Positions 1 to 13,475 of a stretch of DNA of 64,000 nucleotides are shown in pieces; the first letter of the stretch is position 1; the number at the start of each line of letters is the position of its first letter. A program made the translations under genes and the position numbers. The stretch covers positions 74,398,709 through 74,462,708 of the forward strand of contig CM040424.1 of NCBI GenBank assembly GCA_022702705.1, in the 5' to 3' direction. Under the pieces are notes generated by a model. It made no database searches. It saw only the letters and a program-made list of their open reading frames with translations, and was not told the origin of the DNA. This DNA is from Papilionanthe hookeriana x Papilionanthe teres (Eukaryota > Streptophyta > Magnoliopsida > Asparagales > Orchidaceae).

Positions 1-938
1 GATTGACCAAATATTTTCCTATTTTTGTTGGTTTACATCAGGGAACGACTTTAAGCCCATATCTTTTTGCTTTAGTTATGGATGGTCTTACTGGACATTT
101 ACAAGAGGACGTACCTTGTTGTATGCTTTTTGCTGATGATATCCATCTCGTGGATAAGACAAGAGAAAAAGCCCAAGAAAAACTTGAAATATGGAGGTCG
201 ACGTTGGAGTCTAAAGGCCTTCGTTTGAGTAGAACTAAAACAGAATACATGAAATGTAATTTTAGTAATAGTAGCTCTAGTGATATAAGTGTAACTCTGA
301 GTGATCAAATTATTAAAAGGTGTGAACAATTTAGATATCTCGGGTCTATTGTTCATAGCGATGGTGATATAGATAGAGATGTTAATAGTAAAATTCAAGT
401 TGGTTGGTTGAAGTGGAGGAATGCTTCGGGCCTTTTGTGTGATAGAAAAGTATCGCCTATACTGAAAGAAAAATTTTATAAGATGGTGGTGAGACCTGCA
501 ATGCTTTACGGCGCAGAATGTCGTCCTTTAAAAGAGAAACATAATACCAAGTATTGTCAAGTTGAGAATGATTAGGCGGACGAGTGGCTTTACACTTAGA
601 GACAAAATGTGAAATGAATATATTCGTGATAGGGTTGGTGTAGCTCCAGTGACGGACAAAATTAGAGAAAGTCGTCTTGGTTTGGTCACATTAACGTTGA
701 CCATCTGATGATCCGATCAGGAGAGCAGTTGTTTTAGATTCGACTTATGTCAAGAAAGGCAAAGGTAGACCTAGGAAGACTTGGGCTTATTGTATAAAAA
801 ATGATCTTAATTTAAAGAATTAAATGAAAATATGACACTAAATAGGATGCAATGGAGAAAAAAAATTCATGCAGCCGCCCCACTTAGTGGGATTAAGGCT
901 TTGTTGTTATTGTTGTTGTCGTTATTGTTGTATTAATA
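1..938 (+). mobile_element. RTE-type LINE fragment, 3' part of reverse transcriptase
   Basis: A non-LTR retrotransposon remnant entering from the left edge. The reading frame from position 3 to 575 gives the C-terminal half of an RTE-type reverse transcriptase: the block GLHQGTTLSPYLFALVMD, then the catalytic FADD motif (MLFADDIHLVD), then the thumb region with FRYLGSIV and VVRPAMLYGAE. After a stop at 575 the downstream RTE-like protein tail continues in broken frames to about 900. It ends in a TTG/TTA-rich simple tail (about 900-938), as is usual for RTE 3' ends. It is not functional, being truncated and interrupted. It lies in an intron of the minus-strand PRMT4-like gene, in antisense orientation. 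Confidence 0.85.
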
Positions 939-1039
939 AAACAATATATACAGTATTTTTACATGTTATTTATCATAAAAATAATATTTTCTGAAAATCA
1001 AATTATAATAGTTTATAAACTAAAATAGGCAATAGATAA

Positions 1040-1660
1040 AATATTTCAAGTCAAATGCATGAGAATACAAGAAAAAATATGATCTGATTTAAACTTTAAC
1101 GATGAAAACATCAATAAAGATCTAAAATACAATTTCGAGAAATTATTAAAGAGGAGTTTAGACAAAAAAATTATGTGTTTGGTTAAATAATCTTTTTTAA
1201 TAAAATTATGAAGATGATTGGTACCAATACTCAAAAAGAAATAGATGTCCGGTATTGAAAAAACTATAGAGAAGGCAAATGTAAAAGTCATACAATAAAT
1301 ATATGGACAAGACTAATTAAATATAGACTTTAAAAAATGGGTGTTTAGGAGCATAAAATTGCTTTGAAGCCAAAAAAGATGTACTATGAAGAAGATCATA
1401 TGTTAAAACAATTAATGAAAAAAAAATTAAAAATACAAAAAAAAAAATTCGTATAATTTTTATTATCTAGAGAAAGCATATGATCAAGTAAACTAGGAAT
1501 TGATTTTGTACATATTAAGAAATAAATATGTCAAAATACATTGAATGTTTGAAACTATTAACAATGTGTATTATTAAGCACTCACTAGTATTAAAAGTAA
1601 ATATGTAGTGGCAAAATATTTTTCAAATCCAATAGGATTACATCAAATATTATAAATGAG
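1040..1660 (+). mobile_element. Heavily decayed second RTE-type LINE fragment
   Basis: AT-rich sequence in which pieces of an RTE reverse transcriptase can still be read. Near 1468 there is a block reading EKAYDQVN, a usual RT motif, followed by LILYILRNKYVK. Near 1615-1650 is a remnant of the FPIGLHQ block. Stops and frameshifts are frequent. These domains come upstream of those in the fragment at 1-938, yet they lie downstream of it here. So this is a separate, older insertion and not the same copy. Confidence 0.6.
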
Positions 1661-1696
1661 TTCAAAAAAATTTTATATTGGTAATAAAAATGCTTA

Positions 1697-1858
1697 CAAA
1701 AGATGTGAACTGAAATGACTTGATGTCTGCTTTTCAAAAATGGCCTATATCTAATTAACATGCATATGACTTGATGTCTGCTTTTCAAAAGATGTGAACT
1801 GAAATGACTTGATGTCTGCTTTTCAAAAATGGCCTATATCTAATTAACATGCATATGC
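1697..1858. repeat. Tandem duplication, about 90 bp unit
   Basis: A block containing AAAGATGTGAACTGAAATGA and GACTTGATGTCTGCTTTTCA and ending in ATTAACATGCATATG occurs twice in a row, at about 1697-1767 and 1788-1858. A short partial unit lies between them. It is in the PRMT4 intron and looks like a local slippage or unequal-exchange product. Confidence 0.85.
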
Positions 1859-2229
1859 TCAAATAAGTAGAAAATTAAACAGATAAAAAATTGTTTTTAA
1901 AACATGATTTCTGAAGGGTAGTATTAACCTCACATGCAACACTAGCCAAAAATCAAGTAAAAATGAGAATTAATGAAGCCAATCGCAAATAATCGAAGTA
2001 AAGCTTCTCAACTTTAGGTTACAAGTATAATAGAATAAATAAATAATTTCCTTCGTGAGTCGTTAGGAGATATTGTCCACATTTATTTATACAAAGAGTG
2101 CCTTCATGGAAAACAACAGAACAAACATAAGCTAGATAAGTACAATCACGTAATAAGAAAAAAGATGAGCAACAGCACATCTCAAAAGCATACCAAGCAA
2201 AAGAGGAGCAGCTTAGGGGTAGTACATAC

Positions 2230-5200
2230 CTTCCTAATGATGGAAACATTTTCCCATTAGGGACAAGGAATCTATCTCTTGCAATGACATATGTCTCCAA
2301 CATCCTTTCATTGACTAGCAATGTGCCTAATTACATAGCTTTAGAGCATTAGCTGATTATGTCCAACAACAACATCAAATCCAGTACCCAAAAAAAAACT
2401 AAAAAAATAAACTTGAAAATAGTCCAGTACCTCAAACCAAAAAAAGGATAAACATAAAAATAAACAACAAAGAGCATAGGTATCGAGCTGTGGGAATACT
2501 ATGGATAAATTTGGTTTAAGATCATTAGCAGATAGATTTTACTCCATGCTAAGAAATTAATCTGGCCTAAACATAAATAAACCAGAAACTGACATTGAAT
2601 TGACTTCACTGTAACAGATTTCTCAACATGAAACCTATGTATTATGTGCCTTTGGTGAAGTTCCAAAGGAAACATCATTCAAGCCAATAGATCCATAATT
2701 AGGCCATTTGGTTTGCTTAAAAAGGAATGCAATGTGATTGAAAAATGGCATATTTAAAACATTTTACAGTTGTTTGGTTAAGTGTAGGATAAATACAAGA
2801 GAATAAAAAAAAATTACTTCTTTGTGTTTGATTTGAAGTAAAATAAAATCAATGTAAAACCGACCACAAATGGCCGGAGGCGGCAACAAATGGGCAAAGG
2901 GTGTGCCAGAGGCAAAGGCCGGTGGCGAGCGATGGCCACAATGATAGCGGTGGCAAATTATGTAGTGTATTTAGAAATCAGCCGTCTTCCAAATTCACCA
3001 AAATTAAATTAAAGGGTAAGTTTTGAATTCACTGAAATTGTATACTGCATTCCATTTTAATCCAATCAAACATCAAAACTTTAAAATCTCATGCACTTTA
3101 TTTGCAATAAAGGGCTGATGCAAGAAGCCAAACGGCCTCAAATTAAACATCCTCATAGCCCTCCACTCAACAAGTACCTCACAAAAAGAAAATTTAATTG
3201 GAAGCAATCTGAGGCTCTCAAGAGAAAGAAGTCATAGTACAAGCTGATGCCCGTCCTACTTCCAATCATCATTCCAACAGCCCACCCCCTAAAAATTGCG
3301 GCATTCTAGGTAGGGACTTTTATCTTCCTGGAATCCTATTTTCTTATTATTAAAATAGATTGTAAAGCAAGACAACAAAACAAAAAATTTTGTAAACAGA
3401 AAGGAAGACCTGCATCGAAGTAGATTCATCTACACATATCATGTGATGTAAAATTGAAGTAAGACTATCCCAAAACAAAGGCATCAAACTTCAACTTTGC
3501 AAGGTCATCTATCCCATGACAGCACAAGAACTGCTACCTGCCCAGAAAGTGGCAGAACATGTAGTCAAGGACCAATCTCTAATTGGACTTCTTCCAATCC
3601 AATTAGTTTTACAAGCCGTCGTTTTTATGTCAAATCTTTATAGAAATTCCTAAACATTTGAGCACCCTGCTGAAGGTTAGTCCATCATAAGCTCAAGCCA
3701 AGAAAAACTAGTGGAAATAGACCCTCTGTGATCCCCTGCCGCAGAAAATAGCATGGGAAGCTTACTGAGAGCATAGCAAGAGTTAGGTATACATACTTGC
3801 ATTCTAAAATTTATGGCTCAATGTCTAACTGTGCGGACAGAATAACTATAGGCGGTTACAAGAGCTTCCTTTCTCAGTGATAAGCTTAACACACTCAGTT
3901 TCAATAAGAAAAAGCGTGCTAAAAAGCAAAGAAAAAAAAATCAAGGCCCAAATAAAGTCATGCTACAAGATCTTACAAGAAACCAAACACAAAAGATGAA
4001 CAAAACCATTACACCTGAATGTCACCTATGTTCTACTACTACAAGAAAAAACAAAAAAAAGCGTAACAGAAAAACCGTAATTCCGAAAAGCTAAGGCTGT
4101 TCTTTCTAGAAAGGTTCATTATAGATTATCAGCTAAGGCTGTTCTTTCTAGGAAGGTTCATTATAGAAAAAGATAATCGAGAAAGAAAATTGCTAAAGAA
4201 GTTTCAATTAAATCAAATTAAATAAGAAAGAATAACAGTAAAAATTTAGCTGTTATGAAAGTTTTTTGCCACAAAAAATGTAGTAAAGAGAAAAATTTAC
4301 CCATGGGCTCTGATATAAGAATGTCTGCTTTTTCAGGTAGTTCAACCTCCTCAATTTTACCCTTGATGACCTGCTATGCAAAAGCTAAAGTATTATAACT
4401 AGAAGCACAGGTTTGAACAGCAATAGTCCAATTAGTTAATAAATCAAACCGTTATGCGATCCCCAAGTGATGGATTCCCAGCTACCAGCCTACTTGCATA
4501 TTCCGCCATTTCAGATGCCTCTACAGCATACACATGTTTGGCACCAGCCTAGAAGTTGGCAAGGGATTCAGACCAAATTAATTATATATTTCTTGAATGC
4601 ACGTGTAGAAAGAAGACAGCACTATCAACGTATAAACAAGTAGCTTCACTACAACCTATTTTTATCAGTTAAATATTATCAAGACAAACCTGAGCAGCAA
4701 AGAGTGAAAGTATGCCACTACCAGCACCAACATCAACTACAATGCGATCTTGAAAGTCTATACTGTTTTCAATTACTGCAGAATAATAGGTTCCTGTAAA
4801 ATTATGCTCAAAATCAATTGCAGGTTTAAAGCCTGTGCATCACCAATGGAAATTCCTGAATAAATTTTGAAGCTCAAGATTAAGAAGAGAAACAGCTTCA
4901 TGCAATACAATTATTTTAAATCATAACCTGTCCTGACATAATCTTGTAGCATATTCTGTTGATGCAGCAACTGACCATAGTAATGAAAGTACATTTTGGC
5001 AGAAGAAGCCTCGATTTTGCTATCAAATTTACTTTTAGAATAAATTATAGAACCATTTTCCAAAGGTCCTGTCGATAAACATGAAGCAAAAAAATAATAA
5101 AAAAGTTGAGCTTCATATCAAAAATTCTAAAACATGTCTTCTTCCGCATAGGCTATTTTAAAAATATTTTGATAAAATACTAAGAAAAGAAGCGTGTCAC

Positions 5201-8200
5201 ACATCATTAGCCATCAGCATAACATCATGAATAGATGTATGAATAACAACGAAGAATCATCATATCCTCAGGCCATGCAAGAGAACAGTCCGATCCATAT
5301 AAAAACGAGAAGTTACTACGCACTGAGAGTACTGGGGAATCCTAAGTTAAGCCCAACAATATAACATGACAAACAGCTTTTATGCAAACATAAACAAATA
5401 CTTCAAACCACAAAGAAAGCCATAAACATCAGATTGGGCAGCTTTTATGCCATATATACTATCAATGTGCAAACATAAACAAACATAACCATCAGTTTTA
5501 GTGGGCTTGGAGAAAGGAAATACATACTCCAAGCCCACTAACAACAAAAAGGATATATATATGTATGTATATATATATATATATATATATATAATAAGCT
5601 GGTCGTGCCACCTTAAAGAAATTAGGTTTAGTGCAGACAAAGAGCATGTATTACATATGGCTGACAAAAAAAATATCATTAAATTATTAATCTATATTAA
5701 AAAGAGGAAATAAGAAGGGGCAGTGCACGTCTAGTTGCCTTCACCTAAACCATAAGGATGTCACCACCTGATTAGCATAATCCCCACACTTTAATAGATC
5801 ACACCAATACCAGATTGAAGAAAGAGGTGGGGACAAATCCAATCACTTCAAATCATACCACCATGCAACATATCCCAAAAAACACTAGCAATGTGGGACT
5901 GTAGCATCATAAAGCATAATGCACTCTTCTGATTGAAAACTCAAGATGGCCAGCAAGCAATCATAGATCCACAAGGCTCATAATATACACTATAGAAATA
6001 GTTTATTTACATTGTACATTAATATGTATTACTTTCTTCCTTTCTCAAGGGAATGATCAAATCATCCAGCATCTGACGTAAATCCAAAAAAAATAAAAAA
6101 GAATAATCGACATAAGATAAGGTCTAACATAATATGTAACCAATAAAAGGAATCATTATGTATGTATTATGAAGGTCAATCATCTCTGTTGGAGAGGATA
6201 TCTTTTTTATGTTTTATTCACCGGACAACCACTACAATATAATGGAAAAATGAGCACAATATTTTGAAAAGCAACCAAATATTTCACAGCTACTGGATTG
6301 GCATTTATAGAAGATCAGTTAATTGAAAATAAATTAAATCAGTTTGGACATATAAATTAAATAATAAAGAATGTGCCCATTAAATAAGTAGATAAAAATT
6401 ATTGCCAAATGCCTAGGAAGAACAAGAAGAGACCCAAGGTCATGAAGATAAAACTTGTTAAAAAATGATTTGTGAATAATAAACTTAACCCCACAAATAG
6501 CAATAAATAAGAATGAATAAAAAAAGAGTAGAATAAGCCAATGCAAAAAATTGAAACAAGTAAAATAATAAAGATGTTAGTCAGCATATGATAGTATTGT
6601 CCAAAGGAAAGCATAAGTCCGCCACCACATCAACTGATCTCCATTGCCAACCGCCCCTACCATGTCGCCGACCCCCACCGTGCCTGCCACAACTAACCAC
6701 TGGATCGTACATTGCACTTTTAGGGTATTCATCCAAACATAAAAATAAAAAAATAAAAAAATAAAATCATGCATTTTTAGTGTACTCATCCAAATATCTA
6801 TATTTATTTTTGAATACACTATATTTACTTTTCACTGCATTCCTTTTCAATTGGATTCATTTTTCAGCAAAACAAAAAACCCCTAAGATAAGGATTTCTG
6901 CTCTTCCCTTTTTCCTATGGCGAATTCTCAAAAAGAAACAACTCTACCTCATGTTTTCCTTTTAGTGCACTTTCTCACACTCCTCCTTGCATATAAAGTT
7001 TCATAATTTGTAGCATCTCATGTGTAAATTGCATAGATATGAGACCTCACTTTTGCTTACATATGCATGTCTAAGCTACTATTTTTTTCATAATAAACCA
7101 TTTAATAATAAAGAAACATGATTGCATTGACCTAGAAAGCGAACTCCATGCATCAGCATTAAAAATGAATTAAGTTAAGCATCGTGATTAAGTTGTATTA
7201 TTATAGCCATATTGTTTTAAAAAAAGGGGTCATAAAGAAATTTAAATTTAAATTCAAATTCTTATGATTTAACTTATTCATTCGAGTCCAAATACAATCA
7301 ATGTAAGAAAAACCATCCACGCTGCTAGTAATCATATTCCGTTCTTCCTTCCAGCTCATTCCCCAAACTATGCTAATAAAAACTATGGGATTGGTATGGA
7401 ATAAGAAAAATAATTCTCGCATGCTGAGATAATAGAATCTTGCTGACAAGGATAGCTAAGCCCAACCATATGCTGCAATGCAGCAGCAAAGCAACTGTAA
7501 AATATTTTGTATATCCAAATGAATTTCATTCACAACCTTATGTCATATCAGTAATGCAATAATGCACAAAAACATGGTGTCATGTTGACAAATAAATGCT
7601 AAAATTATGCATTGGCAAAGGTAATAATGTGATTTAGTATGATAGATTAAAGATTTGAGTAAGTAAGCTAGTCATTCATTTCAAGGTCATATAAGGGCAT
7701 GTTTTCTGTTTCTCTGTACACACAAGGCCGAGTACTTCGAGGATTATCAAAAATATGCTTTGTGTCAGTCAAGGTATCCAATAGATCATGTGGATCAAGA
7801 TTCCTAACCTTTTACAGATTGCGAAAAAATATAATACATAGTTCAACTTAAAGAAGGGGGCTTAACAAGGCCTTTATTTCAGTTCTTACTCCAAGGTAGA
7901 AATGCCTGCACTTGCTAGGTCCACTGAAAAATCTTTGCACTTCATATTGTTGATGAACAGATATTATGATCAGGAGATAAAGGACATTATGTAATGTCTC
8001 AACCAGAAAAAAGAAACAAAAATGGTTGCCGTGATTTAGAATAATTGCAGATGTACCAATTTTCATATGTGATATTCCGTGCTTCCACTGTTCAAATTCT
8101 GTGTCGAAGGCTCTCCGTTGCTCAGTTGTTCTGAATCCAAGCTTGAAAGCTTTTGAAAAGGAAGGATTCTGGTAAAGCAAATAATAAAAAAGGTGAGAGA

Positions 8201-11200
8201 ACTATTAACCCAAGAAAAACTGCTAAGGGAAGATGTCAGTAGATAAATGAATTTGCAATAGAATAGAAAATCAAAAGTAAGGTATGTTGCTAATAAAAGC
8301 TTTATGTTCTAAGCATGAAATAAGTAAGACCTGTGATGCAATCCAATAATTTTGATTCAATCAACATTTACCTTAAGAAATACTTTATGAAAAAACCTAC
8401 TTTTAATTTCACTAAGACTCGCTAAATAAAATGAACTATCTCAATATATCAACTAAACAGATGATAAGAATAAATAACAGAAAAAAGACACATATTCAGT
8501 ATTTTTTTTTTTTTTCACACATAAAAGGACTTCCCAAACAATGAACGTATTAGCACAGCCAGCGAATTAAAATCCTCTTGAACACTTATTTTCCAATCAT
8601 ATCCTGCCCTGGCCTCCGACCTCCCTGCTCTGGGTTAGCACCATTCCTTAGAAACCTAAAAGTGTATCTTTCAACAATGAGGCTGCCAATGATTGTTTGA
8701 ATGGAAACTGTGTTTGTTCCAAACGCTGTGATGTTTCTACAACTCAAGTGAAGGTTGTTTTACAATTGAAACGAGTGATTCATTGTCATCCAAAGATTGC
8801 TTGCATAAACACTCCAACTCAGGTGAACATAGCTCTTTGGTCAACACCAGTGGTTGGTTGTCATCCAAAGATTTTTTGCTGAAATAAACAACAAATTGCA
8901 GACATGAGAATGGTTTTTCTTTTTTTTTCCCACTTGGGGCTGGTGGTTTGTCACCATCTCTATGGTTTGTGAATTCTTATCAACTTGAAGAAAATCATTT
9001 ATGTATGTTCAAAGATAATTTTCTTTTGCATATATTTGCATTCTTGATATATTTTAAATTATTTTCTATAAACAGTTTTTGTCGTATCTGATATATCTTT
9101 TTTTCTCAAATATACAGTGATCAATAAAATATTGGCATGCTTTATCAAAATATTTTATATAGATGCATGTGTTAAGTATGAAGTTTCGAGTAGCCCAAAA
9201 GTTAACATGTTATTATATTTTTAATAAGAGGAATGAAACTATTACATTGTATATGCTAGATTAGTTAGCTTCAATAAACAAAAAGATCATCAAACAAAAA
9301 GACAACTGACGTTATAAATACATCTTGCAAAGCATTCAACCTATCAACAAAGAGCTTGTTACTTAACAAAGAATCACAATAAAGTTCTTTATATTCTTCA
9401 AACATTTCATCATGGCCCTCGTGGTGTAGATCCTTATAAACTCATGCTTTTCTAGTTGAGCATTGAGGCGTGTATGAATGCTCTTAGTTTCTAGGAGATC
9501 AAAAATCAAGTGAAGCTGAATCTTAAAATTTCACATGACATAATGTTGCCCATTGAGAAACTGGAGAACCAGAGAGTCACATCCGTCAAAGTTCTTAATA
9601 GCACAAAAGTATTGAGAGTTTTGGATACACGTGCAGGGATATCATAATCAAGAAGATCAGTCCTGCCACATTGACAAACTCCATCAACAGTGGCTCCTCC
9701 ATTATCTTAGGCAGAGAGGTTAAAGGTTGTGATAAATCCTTCTCATTTTTGAATGTTCTGAGTTTTGAGATCATATCATCATGAGTGTCTAGGCATACTC
9801 ACCCAATCTACCTATTTTATTCCAACTCTAAGGTGGTTTCTTCTCCCCATCACCATGCACATTCATTGGTCAACATCCGGAAGGTTTACTTAAACATTGC
9901 TTAAGAAGTTAACATTGTTAGCCAACTTGACTCGCAAGGAGCAACTTAGTCAAATTGGTGATTTTTGCCCGCATATCCATAAACTAGGCATCGATGACAT
10001 GTTCACTTCTTCACGGTCACCTGCAAGGGATTCTTGCTCTATAATATCATTTTGAAGTCTCTCTATGATCTGCGCCCAAATTATTCCTTCACATGACCAT
10101 AATAACAATGAAAGCACCAAATATTGTGTGATAAAGTATGACTCCAATGAGTATTGTGATATTTTTTACCAAGTATATACTTTGAACTAAATAGATAAAC
10201 AAAATAGCCTTGCAAACAAGGTCAATAAAAACATATAGTAATAGAGAGGAAGAAAGGGACTGGCAATCATTCTAGCCGAAATACGAATTTTACTTTAGCC
10301 TCTTTATCTAGTGACTAAGATTTATTAGTTTCCAAATATTATTACTTATATGTTATCATATAGAATATTTATAAGAGAAATTGGATTGTGTGTGGACCAA
10401 AATCACTAATCACTCGACATCAAAGAATTTGAGAACTTCTCTTTGATAAAGACTTTTGTTGTTTCCAGAAAAGAATCTAAGAGGGATCCCTTTCTCCCAA
10501 AGATGAATCTTAGCAGGGTCTCTTCTCCAAAATGTCAAAAATCCTAAATTAGTCACCAGTAGCTCGATTTCATTGTTTGCTCTGAATTGAGAAAAAAATA
10601 TGAAAAGTACCTACATATTGATTGCTATATGGCTCTCTGATTGCGGTACCAATCGATATGTGCTGAGTAATCGGCATAATGAGTTAATTGTCAATTGGAT
10701 AAACCAATTATGGTGAGGAAAATTATTCATATAGCAACCCAGACAGAGTAAACTTGGTGGTGAAATGTGCTAGCATTGAGTATAATCGTCATTAAAAAAT
10801 GTAAGAAGTGACCAAAGAGATCATTCATTGAAGTACTAAAATAGTGGTGATCAAGCTTTGGAAAGATTGCCCAAAGCCGCTCGCATTTAAGTTACCACAG
10901 CCATTTGACAGTATTGTCTCCACAAGTCATACATAATTTGGTAACCCTTAGGTTCGCCATTCTTTAGTCATAATGTCTCCAAGTCATTCATAATTTGGTA
11001 CCCCTTGGGTTCTCCATTCTTTAGTCATGATGCCTTTGTTGTTTGCTCATATGCATCTCTAGGATTCAAGGGACTATCATTCTCAGCTGTTAAAGTTGGT
11101 CATCCTCGGAAGCAAGGAGAAGCAGAACTGAACATGAATTTTGACCTTGATGTTCAATTGATTATTGTGAATGATTTCTCGTGTTATGTTGCGTTTGTAT

Positions 11201-12107
11201 CAAAAAAAGTATTGGGATTGAACCTTCACAATATTGTTTCCTTTTATATTTTCAAGTCAGGTCCACTTAAAATGATGGGTTTTCCATTTCATGTTCCATG
11301 GCTATTTTAAATTTTAAGGCAGCCCACTTTCTTGATAAAATATGAAAAGCTCAAATCCACACGAAAGACATATCAAGGAAGAAATATAACCTAATAAAAG
11401 CTAGAATACTAAACATGCTAAAATCAAACGAAGCTCGAACAAACTAGCAGATGGTAGAAGCCCAACAAAAAGTTGTAGCCAGTAGGCCCAGATAAAAACC
11501 TTCAAAAAAATATAAACAGCTCAGATCAGCTAAACTCATTTAAAGATGCAAAGGTGAAGCCTTGGGATAGAAATAAGTCATTCCAGCAGGTTTAAATTAA
11601 TTTCAAATGACATTAAATAAATGCAATCTTCGAAAAAAAAAAATTTAATTGCGCATAGTCGTACCTCTTTAGCATCTCTATTTCCTGGTTCTTCAAGTAT
11701 GAGCAACGCCTCCAAAGGTCCAAGATTGACCAGCTAAAAATCAAAACAGAGACAAAATGCCGCATGAACATAACAAGCATCACATAAGCGGCCAACCTAA
11801 GCAATTAAAGGAAAAAATTCCGAGCAGGCATTAAACAAAGGCCAATAGGGTCAAGAGAACCCCGCATTCTCATCGGACTAATAAAAAGTCATCGAACCTG
11901 GGAACTGCACAGACCGAAGCAGAGAACGTCTCCGACTGATTCGGGCAGGTGGAGACGAAGCTGTGGAACTCCAGATTTGGCGACAGCAAAGGAGGCGGTG
12001 ACGACTGACGGAAGCGGATGGGACGACGTCGAGGGCGAGAGGTCCTCTAGGACGACGCCTGTGAAGTCCAGATTATGCGTCGGCTTCCGGTCAGGCGAAA
12101 CCTCCAT
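2230..12107 (-). CDS. PRMT4: Protein arginine N-methyltransferase 4 (CARM1-type), 5' part
   Basis: Type I arginine methyltransferase that transfers methyl groups from S-adenosylmethionine to arginines of histone H3 and RNA-binding proteins in nucleus and cytosol. Eight exons were read by matching the family and GT-AG borders: 12107-11898, 11733-11665, 8168-8057, 5068-4928, 4793-4690, 4548-4450, 4370-4301 and 2326-2230. Phases agree at each join, giving 902 nt (300 residues) of roughly 530 expected. Residues 1-130 are the weakly conserved PH-like N-terminal domain. The core includes SAKMYFHYYGQLLHQQN, SAM motif VVDVGAGSG (196-204), VYAVEASEMAEYA, and the double-E loop SEPMGTLLVNERM with E266 and E275. 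The start is the ATG opening the family-like MEVS N-terminus. The C-terminal beta-barrel exons lie beyond position 1. Whether it is PRMT4a- or b-like cannot be told. Confidence 0.93.
2701..3138. mobile_element. hAT-like MITE in PRMT4 intron
   Basis: A short non-coding element bounded by inverted ends: GGCCATTTGGTTTGCTT on the left and the complement of GGCCGTTTGGCTTCTTG on the right. The interior carries a GC-richer patch (about 2865-2950) with repeated GGCGG/GGCAA words. The flanking 8-mers, CATAATTA and TCAAATTA, are only 5/8 identical, so the target-site duplication is decayed or my boundary is off by a base. GGCC(A/G)TTTGG ends and an 8-bp duplication would fit the hAT superfamily. Confidence 0.55.
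4088..4172. repeat. Short tandem duplication, about 42 bp unit
   Basis: The string GCTAAGGCTGTTCTTTCTAG followed by AAGGTTCATTATAGA appears twice in direct tandem with one base changed. It is in the intron between PRMT4 exons 7 and 8. No coding meaning is seen. Confidence 0.85.
5069..8056 (-). other. PRMT4 intron 3: AT-rich, small repeats only
   Basis: About 3 kb between exons 3 and 4. It holds a hairpin made of AGTGGGCTTGGAG and its complement near 5499-5540, a (TA)n tract at about 5566-5592, and a MITE-like block at about 6600-6890. No coding sequence or RNA gene was recognised in the rest. Confidence 0.7.
6600..6890 (-). mobile_element. MITE-like remnant related to the element at 2701-3138
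   Basis: Read on the minus strand from about 6888, it starts with a TTTTGTTTTGCTGAAAAA-type end and has the word AAGGAATGCAGTG, close to AAGGAATGCAATG just inside the left end of the 2701-3138 element. It also carries a similar GC-rich patch (6630-6690). A clear matching second terminus and target-site duplication were not found, so it is probably truncated. Confidence 0.3.
8169..11664 (-). other. PRMT4 intron 2: decayed repeats
   Basis: A 3.5-kb intron. Around 9300-10150 the minus strand has short coding-like stretches broken by stops, which could be a decayed retroelement, but no diagnostic motif was found. A direct tandem duplication of about 59 bp lies at 10918-11035, seen as two copies of CATAATTTGGTA followed by the CATTCTTTAGTCAT word. 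Poly-T and poly-A tracts are scattered through it. Nothing else is recognised. Confidence 0.55.
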
Positions 12108-12290
12108 CGCCTCCTGATACCGTCCTATCTCACGTCACTAGGGTTTCCAATCAAGACAAGATTAGGGTTCTCTAGGGTTGCAGGGTAAGCCGATGGAGTG
12201 GAACGCCCCAGACGCCGCCAAGTTACGAGTTTGGACGAAGCAAGAAGGAGAGGATGAGGGAGGTTAGTGTTAAATCCAAATTCCATCACT
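12108..12290 (-). promoter_or_regulatory. Probable 5' UTR and proximal promoter of PRMT4
   Basis: The stretch immediately upstream of the PRMT4 ATG is GC-richer than its surroundings. On the plus strand it holds CTAGGGTTT and TTAGGGTTC words, which are AAACCCTA boxes typical of plant housekeeping promoters and leaders when read in the gene's direction. No convincing TATA box is seen. Beyond about 12300 the sequence turns AT-rich and repeat copy A starts. Confidence 0.5.
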
Positions 12291-13475
12291 GGTAAATCAG
12301 AATCTTATTCATTTTTCTACAATAAATCGTCTTCTATTTTATCCCCACTAATGGGCAAGTTTCTGACTAAAATGTTTGTTTAAATCTGAAGGTTGCTCGA
12401 GACCCTTTGACCAAAAAGTCTTATTAATACTCGTTAAGAATCATATGTGCTTAATTCAATCTCCTATTTACTGTGCTCTCCTGTAGACTCTTAGGATCTC
12501 TTTGATGAGCTGGAGTTGTTTGAAGATGCGGTGAAGGTATTGAGAAAAAATTCGATGTTTATAAAATGTTATGATGGCTCTTTATAAAAAATAAAAAATA
12601 AAATTAGAAGTCCGACCACAATTTTCTAAATAAGAGATAGTCATATAGGTAATCAAGTGTGATAAAAAAACGTCATTTTTGGCTACTCTTTTTTGAGAAT
12701 GCAAATCAAACAGAAAAATTTGCAATGCATCACCGCACTGCTACCGCACAGCTGCCCTAAATGCACTTTTCATATAAATCTAAAACATAGCTGAAGCCCC
12801 ATATTGACCGGCTAAGCTCATAAGTGGCTTAATGAATCAAATCAAACTAAATTCAATCAAAATTTAATCAAAACGGCTAGGCACTTCATTGAGATCTACC
12901 ATAGTCAACCCAGCCAATTTCAAGTTCAGTGGACTTCAATTAAGCCTACTTAGGCCTTAAAGTGACTATGACCCGATCAAGTATAAATAAATGAAATCAA
13001 ACCGAATGTAATCAAAATCCATTCAAATCTAGTCCGGCACTTCCTTAATTCCAAATTGGACTTACCAGGCCGAAGTTTAGCTCAGTTGGGTCATAAACCA
13101 ATGTTGACTAGGGCTGAGAAATTGACACTTGAAGATAGCTAATAACTCAAAAATCAATTTGAATTTGAACTTGAATCGACATCGGATCAAATTGAACGAG
13201 TTGAGCTGTGAATCAAAAATTATGATTGAAAATATTTTGAGTTGTCGTCGAATCGGATCGAAAGGAATTCAATCAGATCGAAATTCTCCGTGTTAATTTA
13301 ATCTTCATCGTTCAACGCGATCAACTCATATCCAAACAGTCTGTTGGTCGCCCCGTCACACGCTTAAAACCCTAAACTAAGTGTTTAAACCTTTTTCGCC
13401 TTTTTCTTCCACGGTCGTTCGAGTAGTTGAGTCTCAATCCCATCTTGAGTGTCTATCCCTCTCGTTTCTTCATTT

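Noticed and set aside
12193..12265. Short plus-strand frame starting MEWNAPDAAKL upstream of PRMT4, as a divergent gene
   Set aside because: Only about 24 codons before a possible donor, no continuation in the AT-rich repeat that follows. More likely PRMT4 leader sequence.
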